Source: Moringa oleifera
Taxonomy: Eukaryota > Streptophyta > Magnoliopsida > Brassicales > Moringaceae
Direction: 5' to 3'
Assembly (NCBI GenBank): GCA_021397835.1
Contig: JAJFZO010000191.1
Span: forward strand, 5,895,001-5,959,000
Length of the DNA: 64,000 nucleotides
The translations under genes and the position numbers were made by a program. Shown here in pieces: positions 13,322-23,978 of the stretch; positions within the stretch are counted from its first letter, which is position 1; the number at the start of each line of letters is the position of its first letter. The notes under the pieces were generated by a model. It saw only the letters and a program-made list of their open reading frames with translations, was not told where the DNA came from and made no database searches.

Positions 13322-13340
13322 TTGGCGTCGTTTGTGAGAA
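13322..13340 (+). other. Gypsy primer-binding-site-like leader
   Basis: TTGGCGTCGTTTGTGAGAA closely matches the TTGGCGCCGTYTGTGGGAA leader that follows the 5' LTR in many plant Ty3/gypsy elements. An ATG follows within a few bases. Confidence 0.6.
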
Positions 13341-14679
13341 ATGGTGACAAGAAGTCATGCATTCTCCCTAGTTTGTTTGCTAAGAAACATGCCACTATGG
13401 AGGTTACCGTCAATGTGGCCCGAGATGCCCATAGGGTTCCCATTTTCTTTAGAGGAAGGACATGGAACTCCATCGTAGACAGCACAACTTGCCCTCTTAT
13501 CAGAGTAAATGGGAGAGATGAATGACATGGTGTGTAATTTGAACAAAAACCAAAGACTTCAGACATATAGAAATCACAAGCTTTAAATCAAGGAGAAAGT
13601 GAACAAACCTGTCCCAAGATAAGCTTCCCACGTGTTCTTCTTATTGAAGACCAAGTTTTTTATTGTTTTAAGTTCATTTATAGTAATTAGCAAAAGTTCT
13701 TAGACTATGTCAGCAAAAATCTCTTTATTATTTTGACGAAGGTCAATCCTTATCTCCTTAAGCATCTTAAATTCGCTTATCACCAAGCTTTTATTGTTGC
13801 AGCTCATATTCTTTGTCGATTTCTACCATGATTGTGACGTGTCCTATCGCTACTTAAGCATAAGCATCTCCCTCACTTTTTACGCTAATATATTTGTGTG
13901 GACGTCATTTTTCTTAGTGATAAAGGGATAGAAGGATCGTGATGATCACTTCTATAATAATGAACTCCGATCAGCCTTAAAGGACATAATTGGACTAATA
14001 ATTGCACTCCGACCATCAAAGTCATCATTTTCTTCGAGGATGCAGTTAGAATTGATACAGTAAGTGGTGGTTTTCTTTATGGTTCCCATTTCATTTCACG
14101 TGGACCTTCAATACCCATACTTCCTTGTTCTGCTCCTTGAAAAGCCATAAACCCCTCTCTATATTGTTCCTATAGGAGCCTCTAAGAGCAATGGGTCCTC
14201 CATAACCAAAGTCACTACTATACATGCTAAATCTAGGTGAGCTCCTTATTGTCAGAGTAGTACTTGCAAAGCTATTGAGTTTTGCTAACTTAGGACTTTT
14301 AACCTAATTCTCTCTTGCTTATTGATATGTTTGCAACACCACCATTTTGTTTATCTATAACCTAGCCCAACCTAGTTTGTGATCCAGTAACTCTCTTTTT
14401 GTGGTTGTTGTAGTCCCACACTAAAACATGTTTGCAAAGTTTCTCTAGGTCTCATCATTCTAGTTCATTTTTCTCATGTTTAGACCCTATACAAGCTGAT
14501 CATGTATGGTTTGGTCCCTAGACACGAATTTTTTCTGCAAAAGCCTTAGCTAGTGTTGGTAGAGTCATGGTTGTCATAGAAGTTTTCAAGGACCAATTGA
14601 AATTATTTCTAGTGCAACATAAACGAAAAGATTGGGAAAAGTACTGGGTGTTTCCAAAGTAAAGATCTTGAATCGTATC
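13341..14679 (+). other. Decayed internal region of gypsy element
   Basis: Follows the leader at 13322. A frame opening ATGGTGACAAGAAGT runs only some 45 codons before a stop, and I recognise no gag, protease or polymerase motif here. Best read as eroded non-coding or gag-leader sequence. Confidence 0.35.
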
Positions 14680-15395
14680 AGGATAGTCCTTAGAGTAAAA
14701 CCTTAAGCTCTACCAAGGTATGCATGAAGCAAGATCCTAATTTCTATCAAGGTGTCTTGGGAGAAAGATCTTGGGTTCAACTGAGGCATCTTAAACTTAA
14801 GACACCGAATCCTACCAAGGCATTCCTGGAGTAAGACCTTAGGTTCTGACAAGGTACCTTAAACTTAACACCTTGAATCATATCAAAGCATCCTCAGAAC
14901 AAGACCTCGAGAACCTAAATCTTACTAGGGTGTCCCTAGAGTAAGACCTTGAGTTCCACTGAGGCATTTTTAAACTTAAGACACTGAATCCTGCTAGGAC
15001 ATAGCTAGAGTAAGTCTTCTGGTTTTATCGAGGCATCCTTAAATTTAAGACTTGATTTCTTGGGTCTTTTGGTTTTACCGAGGCATCCTTAAATTTAAGA
15101 TCTTGATTTCTTAGAGTAGGACCTTGGTTTCTGGGTGTCCCCAGAGTAAGACCTCAAGGCATCCTTGAACTTAAGACCCTGACTTTTATCAGGGCATCCG
15201 CTAGAGTAAGATCCCAGGCTTTATTGAGGCATCCTTAAACTTAAGATCCTAAATCCTATTAGGGCATCCTTAGGGTAAGACTTTGAGTTCCACCAAGTGA
15301 TCATCAGAAGAGGGACCCTACATCTTACCATGGCATTCCCAGAGTAAAACCTTGGGATCTTGAATCCTATCAGGGTGTCTTTAGAATAAGGCATG
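14680..15395 (+). repeat. Diverged minisatellite, about 69-bp dimer of 34-bp units
   Basis: About ten imperfect units. One half reads like AGTAAGACCTTGGGTT..ACCGAGGCATCCTTA and the other like ACTTAAGACCCTGAATCC..CAGGGCATCCCTA. The two halves resemble each other, so a 34-bp monomer probably gave a 69-bp dimer that then amplified. It lies between two related LTR copies. Confidence 0.75.
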
Positions 15396-15850
15396 TTTTG
15401 TAGTATAACAACCATTGTAAAATATCCCTCGACACCTAATGTAACACCTTGGGGAATAGCAGGGCAACCATCGTACATGTCCCCAAACAGCAAGCATAAC
15501 GTCGTGGTTGATAGTGGCATGACCATTTTATGTGTCCTTGGACACCTAACATTAAGGTCTTAGATTCTACCAAAACATCGCATCCCCAAAGTAATTAGAC
15601 CTTGGACTCCATTAAGGCATCCTTTGAACTAAGACTTGCGATCCCACCAAGGTATCCCTGGAATAAGACCTTGATGAATAGTAAAGCAATCATCGTAAAA
15701 TGTACTGGGATGCCTAGCATAAAACTTTGGTGAATAGTAGGGCAACCATAATATGTGTCCTCGATCGCCAATCATAACACCCTGGGTAATAGCATGGTAA
15801 TCATCGTGTGTGTCCTCGGACACATAACATTAAGATTCTGGATTCTTCCA
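15396..15850 (+). repeat. Second minisatellite type adjoining the first
   Basis: Several imperfect units contain AATAGYAGGGCAACCAT, then TGTGTCCTCGGACACC, then TAACATAACACC. Units are interspersed with pieces of the 69-bp type. The open frames across this stretch are products of the repeat. Confidence 0.6.
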
Positions 15851-16439
15851 AGGTATTCGAGCTTTTCCAAAGGAAATAATATTTGGCTCCCTAACCAAGA
15901 GAGACTTTCCTCAAACAAAGCATGTCAAATTAACTAAAAAGCTTTGGGAAGTCATTTCTAGGAAAGAAGTCCCCAAATAAGCTAACTTTTGAAGGATGTC
16001 TAGGTATCACATGCTCTTGATAGCCCTCGGATCTTACATGATAGAGGACACACAAGTACGTTCATGGTCTCTAAGAGTCTTGAACCTAGATAACACTAAA
16101 TGTATCTTTGAACCCTTAAAATAAAAGAAGAGAACAAAGCCATGATCATAGAAAAGATGAGGGTACAAGTATATTGGTTCCCTTTAATCCCTAATATCAC
16201 TTGAAGGAAAAGGAATTCCATGTAAAATCACTCGCTTTCTGCCAAAATCGACTCGATAGTTTCCCCAGAGAACACAATATCAACTCAAGCAAACATCTTT
16301 TTGGATAATAATGGCCCATAGATCATTGAGACTAGAAACAAGCATCTTTTTCCTTAGAGGGCTATAATGGACATAGAGCCCGAATCTATAATCAAGCAGT
16401 AGCTTCCTAAGTTAAACTTGAAAAAGACAAATCCCTAAA
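15851..16439. other. No gene seen
   Basis: Lies between the minisatellite and the second LTR-like segment. No recognisable domain; probably more decayed retrotransposon. Confidence 0.35.
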
Positions 16440-16678
16440 CCATAATACCTTACAAATTACTAAGCCAAGGTATGGATCTAATAGGAATTAGTGTGCTGTT
16501 AGGAAATGATATTGGACCATGGCATAGGGACAAAGTGATCACGAAGATCAAGGAGAAAATAAGAAGTTGAAGAAAGGAAGATGAATGTAAAAGGAAGTTG
16601 AGGCCATAGAAAGTGGGGAATTGAAAAAAGAAGGAAAATTGGAAAGAATCAAAGGACTCTTGACCTAGGATAACAACA
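16440..16678 (+). repeat. Second copy of the first gypsy LTR (3' part)
   Basis: Aligns with 13080-13321 and ends at the same point (GACCTAGGATAACAACA). The following bases, ATGTTGATATTTATG, look like the 13322 leader with C-to-T and G-to-A changes, so a decayed primer site may follow this copy as well. Confidence 0.55.
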
Positions 16679-16708
16679 ATGTTGATATTTATGTATCTCG
16701 TATTTTGC

Positions 16709-17134
16709 TTGTTTGAAAAATCCACAACCTTCAGCTGTTTAGCTCAACTTAGATATTAGTCTTTCAACTCAGCTTTGACATTATTCAACTTAGCTCAGAC
16801 ACAAAACCAAATCAATTAACGACATCATGATCCAAGAAATCTAGGATCAATTTAATTTTTCTATATATTTAACCTTAATTGATGATGAGATCTTCAGATA
16901 TTCTTTTCATAATATTCACTTAAAATCTCTAACGAGGTACCTACAAAATTGAGAGTTTTCATAAACACTAAAAGGAAAGTATCTCTCCAAAAGTTTATAA
17001 AAAGGCACCTTGGTGTACTCTTAAACATATTAATATAATGATTATTTTTCATAACATAAGACTAACTTGGGCATTAGAGCCTCCCTTTAGGTTCTTTAGG
17101 TTCCAACCAGTGAAACAAATTTTGAGCATCAACA
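16709..17134 (+). repeat. LTR-like segment of a second gypsy element
   Basis: The right end is fixed by AACA before the leader ATTGATGCCATCTGTAGG (17135-17152), a G-to-A/C-to-T version of ATTGGCGCCGTCTGTGGG. Just upstream, ACTTGGGCATTAGAGCC resembles the ACTTGAGCGTCGGAG.. U5 end of Tat-type plant LTRs. The left end is a guess. Confidence 0.5.
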
Positions 17135-17710
17135 ATTGATGCCATCTGTAGGAAAAAGCCCTTACAAATGAAAAGCCATGCTTCATAGAAGGAATAGTTT
17201 CAATTACTCAGCAACCACCTAAAGGAATTTGCGATTACAAATAGCTCCTTAGGCATCAAATGCCATGACACCTCATGTGATGTAGGCGGTTGAGCCACCC
17301 TTCTAAATCCGAGCATTAGAATCCCAACTTGAAGAATAACATTATATGTTTGAAGCTTAACAAAATCAGATAGATGAACTACGAATAATCATCACTGACC
17401 AATAACGGCAATTGTAATACCTAGTGGTAGAGAAAGCAACCTGGGTCGAGGAAGCCCTTAAGAAAAGAAAAGCTAAAGTATCCTCTTAGCTCGCCTGAAT
17501 CAACTTGTAACCCTAACTATTAAATCTTTGGCCTAGAAAGACAAGCTAAAAGATGAGAAAGGTAATAAGTTTAAACCCCAAGAGCCATCACAAAAAAAAA
17601 AAAAAACATATATAAATTTGAATATCAACAAGAAGCAAATCTTAATGGACATTTTCGATCAAAAGTTGTTAAGATGGCCATAGCCTATGCATTGTTGGAG
17701 CTAGAGGTAC

Positions 17711-17845
17711 CCTAATAGATATTGCCTATTCCACCGTGATTATGGTCACGACATTGAAGATTGTTACCAATTGAAGAATAAGATTGAAAATCTAATCAGA
17801 ACTGGGCACATGTTAAGGGATGAGACAACAAAAGAGGATGAAGTC
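17711..17845 (+). pseudogene. Ty3/gypsy gag C-terminal fragment
   Basis: One frame translates RYCLFHRDYGHDIEDCYQL followed by KNKIENLIRTGHM, matching the conserved YC.FHRD.GHDTE.C..LK..IE.LIR.G.L block near the end of gag in plant Ty3/gypsy (Tat/Athila-type) elements. The block is clean but short, with stops on both sides. It is in the same orientation as the leader at 17135 and the protease at 18150, so all three belong to one element. Confidence 0.85.
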
Positions 17846-18149
17846 CACCAATAGTATGGTGCCAAAGGATGCCAAGCCCAGTTCGAGAGCAACAACTAGC
17901 TCTAAAACTCTTTGTAAATTCAGAGGAACACTCACCAACCACCAATGCCTCCTATTCAACTAGATGTTCAATCAATGATGGCCTTTACGACCTTTGCAGT
18001 CTAGAAACCACCTTGTCCTACAATGATTAAAGTCATATTAAGAGGGCTAGAGTTTCAACCCTTGCTAAAACCTAAGAAAAGAAAATTCAAGTAAGAATAG
18101 ATAAATGCAGAACCTTAGAGTAACCTCTGCCCACTACGTTCTACGAAGT

Positions 18150-18600
18150 AGGTATGACCACATTACCATCACATAATAACAAAGTTATGATTATTAGCAT
18201 GGGAATTAATGGATGCACAATGAAGAAGATCTTTGTTAATGCCGGCAGCTCGAAAAATGTACTATTTTATAATGCCTTCATCAAATGGGCTGCATAAGGG
18301 AAGACCTTCGATCATATGTTCCTATGTTATATAGGTTTTCAGGCGAATCTGTACACATGGAAGGAATTGTCAATTTCCTAGTAACCTTAGGCTTTAAGTA
18401 ATATTAAACAACCAAAATCATAACTTTTATGTTAGTAAACATTCCTTCTACTTACAATATTGTTTTGAGTAGACATGTCTCTTAACAATTTCAGGGTAGT
18501 AATGGCATGTTATAGCCTGCTACTTTGCTTTCCTATGCCTATAGGGGTGAGTGAAATATTAAAAGACATAGAGATCGCATGACAGTGTTGTACCCCTATG
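18150..18600 (+). pseudogene. Ty3/gypsy aspartic protease / early pol fragment
   Basis: HNNKVMIISMGINGC leads to IFVNAGSSKNVLFYNAF, the position of the family's VDGGSSADILFYDAF active-site block; the catalytic Asp is replaced by Asn (VNAGSS). After a frame change come FSGESVHMEGIVNFLVTLGF and, in frame again, NIPSTYNIVLSR, matching the family blocks GFSGE.V.VEG.I.LPVTLG and ..PSAYN.ILGR. A later piece resembles FP...GVSEI. At least two frameshifts and several stops make it dead. Confidence 0.82.
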
Positions 18601-18618
18601 ATAAAGGAATAATAATGG

Positions 18619-18880
18619 TAGGGCTAAATAGTGTCATAATAGACATAATCCTACCACTAGGTTGAACATGAACAAAAGCAAACCCTATCATGAAGTATGG
18701 TGGGGCTAAAAAGTCTTACAAAACACGTAAACCTACCACGGAGTTAGGCAAGACAAAAGAAAACCCTGCCATAAAGTATGGCAGGATTATAAAGTATTGG
18801 AGGACATGCAAACCTGCCATAGAGTTGGGTAGGATTAAAAGCAAACCTTGCCATAATGTACGGAAAGACTAAAAAAGTAT
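18619..18880 (+). repeat. Tandem repeat, about 81-bp unit
   Basis: Three units plus a partial fourth (starts near 18619, 18701, 18781 and 18863). Each holds GGGCTAAAWAGT, AAACCTRCCAYRGAGTT and CCCTGCCATRAAGTATG. It sits directly after the protease fragment, where the reverse transcriptase should begin. Confidence 0.75.
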
Positions 18881-19019
18881 TACCAAAGATGAAACCACGC
18901 TACAAACTTCAAAAGAACTAAAAAGCATCATAGGCCAGATTGCATACAAGATATACGAGTCATATGCCAACAAGTAAAGCTCATAATTTCATTACAAATA
19001 ACCGAGTACCACAAAAAAA

Positions 19020-19480
19020 AAAAAAAATCAACATTCGGGGACCTCAACTTTAGGAGCAGGATTGATCAATAAGAGTGATGGCGAAAGAGAAGTTGGCAAC
19101 GGTTTAGAGGGAAGTAACGGGAAGCCTTCCTTAACCTTAGTTGACTGGTTGACATCAACAACCTCCACCTTAGATGGTTGCCCAACATCAGTAGCCTCCA
19201 TAAAAGTAGAAATAAAAAATCAACAATAACCAAGGGAAGCTCATTTGTCTCTTTGTCATCATAAGCTGTCTCTATCACCAGCCACCAAAGGTTTAACTCA
19301 ACGTGTTTAGCCTCCAGCTTAACCTTGATGTTAGCTCGAGCCACCAAGTAAAAAATTTATTACATGCGTATCCTTAAGTCCTTAAGCTCAATAGACTCTT
19401 TGAATTCAACGATGGTGGAAATGCGAGCCTTTTGTAGCTTTGTGACTTGGCAATTATAGTTAAAAGAAGCTTAACTTCTA
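19020..19480 (-). pseudogene. Reverse-strand reading frame of a Tat-type gypsy element
   Basis: The minus strand translates QKARISTIVEFKESIELKDL, then after stops VARANIKVKLEAKHVELNLWW and a Ser/Pro/Val-rich tail. This resembles the charged, helical end of the antisense open reading frame that some plant Tat-lineage elements carry downstream of pol. It lies opposite to the gag and protease fragments at 17.7-18.6 kb, as that arrangement requires. Function of such frames is unknown, and the assignment is from memory of their typical ending. Confidence 0.45.
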
Positions 19481-21560
19481 GTCTCAAAGAATTCTCATGT
19501 TTTAGAAAAGATTTAGAGGAGCTAACCTACTTCTCTGTCATCTTGATCACTTTTTGAATGCCCTACATAAGGAAAACCAGTAAGGAATAACACTAAGAAA
19601 GAAGAAAGGGGAATGAAAAAGTAGCAGAAGGACAAAAGAAAAGTTCTTATCTTAAGTAAACTGGCCAAATAATCTTATGGAAGATCATTGTTATCGACCT
19701 CTTTAATTTTATTTGCATCAAACAAAAGCAGAATTTTTGACAAGACTGTAAGCACCTTAGACCCTCTCATAAAGTTTAAGCTTAGGCCAATCTTGATAAC
19801 CTAAAGGTCATCCCAACGCAAACTAGAGTACTTATATCTTTGGCCTACTAGAGGCGAGCCTTGTTATAACCCTTTAGCTATTGCCATAATCCTTTTCTCA
19901 TTTGTGACCCTCAATCTTTTTGTCTACCATATCAATTGGAGGCTCAACAACAGTCTTCTTCCTCGACATTGAAGACACTGATAATGCCGCCGTTAGTATA
20001 GCAAAAGATGTACCAACTGATTTGGGCTTTGCTCTATCGGATCTGACAATGGCAGACCTCTTACACCTTTAAGACTTGGCCTGCTAAAAAAAGTAGCAGC
20101 TTTCATCGGTATCCATCAACCTAATATTTGCATCTAATCTATGTCAGTACATGACATAGAACAAAGACCATACATAAATGTTAAAAGTAAGTCTTAACCA
20201 CTCACATCCATATTAGACTTATCCTTGTCTCCTTGATAATGCAAATGTCTCACCATACCCTTAACGCAAACATAAAATAAGATAAAAATCAACAATTACT
20301 AGTAGAAGTCTTTAGTGTCATTTCACTCAATGATGACTCATCGACCAACTTTAACCTCCCTATCGAGTGATAGGAGTAACAAAAACAAAACTCCTGGTAG
20401 GAAAGGTATCATGAATAGAAGCAAAACTAGAAATTCCTTGGCATATGACCAAATGATTAAGAACAGGAGAACTCAGAAGGATTAGTGACTCAATTTGAGA
20501 AACTTGTAAATGTGTGACCTCTATTAACTTCTAATAAGGCTCTCAATGAGGGAAGTTCGTGCTCCCTGTCTGTCACTAGTACTCCTATGCTTACCTTTCA
20601 CAACCTTTACACATTTTGGTGACTTGGTCACTTCAAGATTAGAGGGAATTGACAACTAAAGATAGACTTTACAGAACCACTTAGATTCAAGACAATCTTA
20701 GACCACTCTACATCTAAGATTAAAATTTAAAATGTCTAACAAATGAAGAAACTTAAGAAAGGGAGAAATTTTGAATGAAGCTTAAGATTCTGAAATCCTT
20801 CACTTGTTATAAAAAGCTTTTAGATTTGCCCATTTCGTATAAAAATAACTACCCTTTAACACTTTGTTTGAGCTAAGCACCCTCTCTCCTTTCTTACTAC
20901 TAAAAATTAATGCCTTTGTAGGACTCAAATACCAATAGTGATCCGTACTATGAAATCATAATTTTTCTTTATATAAAAATAGTTAAAAAAAAAAACTTCA
21001 AGATTATCTCTAAAGCTCAACTCCCAACAGACTGCATGAAAAGCCATTACACAGCGTCAGCCATTAGGAGACAATTGTGTCGACGATGTCTCTATTTCCC
21101 TACAAAAAATACAACTTAAACTTATCCATAAGCAATCGAAGCCTTGCCTCTAATGTCCACTCAAATATACACATATAACCATCCCGAGGAAGACAAGACC
21201 TATCTCTAAAATGAGAGTTCTACCTCATCTATGATATGGTATTTCTCCCTAATCCACTATAACTTATCACCACTGATGTTTAAGTATTAGCATACACAAG
21301 AAGAGGAACACTAATCTCTTGATGTATCACTACCAACTCAATGAAAAGCACAATAAAGCAAGAAATTGATTGGGGTGAATAAGTGTAAAGCAATAATGAA
21401 AAAAAAGGCCTGGGATCACACACTAATTAATTAGTAACAAAAATACGAGTAATCACAGCTTGCAAAAAAGGTAAAGAAAACCGAGGTGAGAGAAAGTGAA
21501 CGAGAAAATAAAAAACGAAAAAATTATGAACAGCGAATGATAACTAGTAATTTCATCGCC
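19481..21560. other. Decayed repeat DNA, no gene seen
   Basis: Moderate AT content and many stops in all frames. Parts are likely the remainder of the gypsy element above, but I cannot identify reverse transcriptase, RNase H or integrase motifs on either strand. Confidence 0.35.
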
Positions 21561-21720
21561 CATGTTTACCTCGCATTACCAACCAATGGCCACCATGTGG
21601 TATTCCCAAACAAATAAGCACCAAAGAAATGAATCAAAAAAGCAACATACCATTGTTTCAATACCTAGACCAATAGTTGCCAAAAATGGTGTTATCTTGC
21701 CTTTTTTTTCCTTTTTTTTT
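21561..21720 (-). other. Possible minus-strand LTR/leader junction
   Basis: On the minus strand, ATAACACCATTTTTGGCAAC is followed by TATTGGTCTAGG and an ATG about 20 bases on, resembling an LTR end plus a TTTGGCRACT-type leader. Only this short similarity supports it. Confidence 0.25.
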
Positions 21721-23978
21721 TAAATAAATTTTTTTGGTTTCATTACTCAAAGTAAAATCCTAGACATGGAGCTCGGATAAAGCCAAAAGCAACAATCTCA
21801 GAATTAACTACAAGGATCTCAAATCAAAAAGCCCTATAAAAAAGTAACAAGGCTCTATTATTGCCCTCACGTGACTGTGCTCAATCAAGACTCTGCTCTT
21901 ACCCCGTACACTTCACTAGAAAATGTGTTAATCAGCATAGCAAAGAGGGAGGGGATAGGCAAGTGTTATCCCCAAAATTCATATAACACAACTCAAATGC
22001 ACTCCTCAAAACTCTAAAAAGCAAATGAGAGAAATTAGCCCTAACCCATAAACATCATATGCAGGATTGCCAATATTCACAGGGCTCAGCTCACTATAAG
22101 GTTAAAAAACATAAAGCCTAACTTGAGCTACAAATCGTTAGAGCTCATAATAGTTAGTTCTAAGGATTTAAAGAAGTTTTTATTTTTAGGAATAACCTTC
22201 CCTGGCTGTTGCTAAAGTCTCTCCAAGATCTTCTGTATAAAATTCGCCTGGAATTCATGTAAAGATATCTCCTCTAAGTAGAAACCTCCCAAAATCAAGG
22301 AAAGAATGATAACCTTAGCATATAAAAAGGCTAAGAATTCCTTTCAAAAGATATGGTCTCTCACTTTTGATATATGAGATTCTAACTTGAGTATAACAAA
22401 TACCAAATAATACAAATAATATTTGCCAACAAAAAGTTATATTTATAACTAAAAGCATCGTCATTATACAAAATTTAAGATCAAAATAAATAAAAATATT
22501 TATAGTTATACACACAAGACACATGGATGTGCATTTGCACTATTCTTGTAGCATTGCATCATTAAACTAAAATGCACTTTACTAAGCTAGTGCATCAAAA
22601 AATGCCTATTGAGTGATGTCAAGCCTACAATAGTTATAAAAAGAATTCATTAGATCATCTCTATTAGATGGTTTACATATTAAAGTAATTAAGCAATTGT
22701 AATAAAACATAAAAATTAAACATGATGCAAAGCAAAACTCTTCATTGATAACCTATAAAATTTTTATTAAATGCCCATATATGATTGCGTTTCAAATTAT
22801 TTTTGGACCTATTGATATCCTTTGAGGAGAAAAGCAAGTGATTTAGGGAAAGAAATGTTCATAATCCTTTAAGATAGTTTGTGAAAGAATAAAATAACAA
22901 CGCATCTCTAACACATAAGAAGCAAGTGGAGATAGCTAAAGGTTGTCACTTATAAGGATGGCATGCTGATTATTCTAATTTTTAAAGTTAGTCATTACAA
23001 TTCAAATGTAGGAATTGGTAATCAGAATCCAAACTTAAGAGCTATACAAAGAAAAATCTGGTTAGTAAACAATCCTTGATATACCCTAAGAATAGATAAA
23101 GTATAATGATTTAAACATCTATAAATAATCAAGAACACTTTGCATATAAAAATATGTGAAAGTATGTCATTGATAAAGAAAGTTTACCTAGTGGAGATGA
23201 AAAGATATTCCCCCAACTTCAACAATAATGTCATTAGGAGGCCCTATTATGTAGATCCTTTTACCACATTTACAAAAGAGGTCAAAAGACAAGTTTAAGA
23301 ATAAGAATTGCACAAGGGATGCACTTCATCAATAATCCACAATAAGAATCTTGAGGTGTATCCATTTTCCAAAATCTTTAGAAATGAAATTATATTCAAG
23401 TAATATTCCTTTTCACCATAAGTGCATAAAGACTCCATAATGATATAACCACTAGAACTAAAATTATTATAAGTTTTTCATCCTGCAAAGTTGTAAATAT
23501 ATCAAAATGGATCCTGAACTTTCTTCTTCCATTATCCATAATTAAAAGTAATGGTCCCAAAATATTGAATACATCATAGTTTTAAATAAGGTTTAACACC
23601 ATACCTGTCCATCTAATAGATCTTTCCCACATCTAGTAAATCAAATACAACTAAAAAATAATAATTACTCAGACTTTCATCAACGAAAATATGTTAACAG
23701 TGTAGACATCTAATTTTGTCTGATTGATTTAGCAACATTAATGATACAATTAATATAATTTTATTTATTTATTACTTATTTATTTTTTTTAAAAATAACA
23801 AATAATAAAGATATTAAAAAAAGAAGAAAAGAAGAAAAGAAAAGAAAAACAAACAAGAAAAATAGAAAAAGAACAAATAACAAGATTTACAATTTAAAAT
23901 TAAAATAATAAAAGCAAAAAAAAAAAAAAAATAGAGGGGTAAAGGCAAAAAATTGCCTGCCTACAAGCAGTATGTAGG
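21721..23978. other. No gene seen; AT-rich and purine-rich tracts
   Basis: No protein domain was recognised. 23818-23935 is A/G-rich low-complexity sequence. The block before the CACTA element contains the phrase CTACAAGCAGTATGTAGGC, related to the repeats on the far side of that element. Confidence 0.35.

Noticed and set aside
15221..15526. Minus-strand frame of 101 codons
   Set aside because: Product of the minisatellite; its sequence repeats with the array.
14680..15850. Possible CRISPR-like array because of regular short repeats
   Set aside because: Units are contiguous and diverged without unique spacers, and the DNA is plant nuclear.
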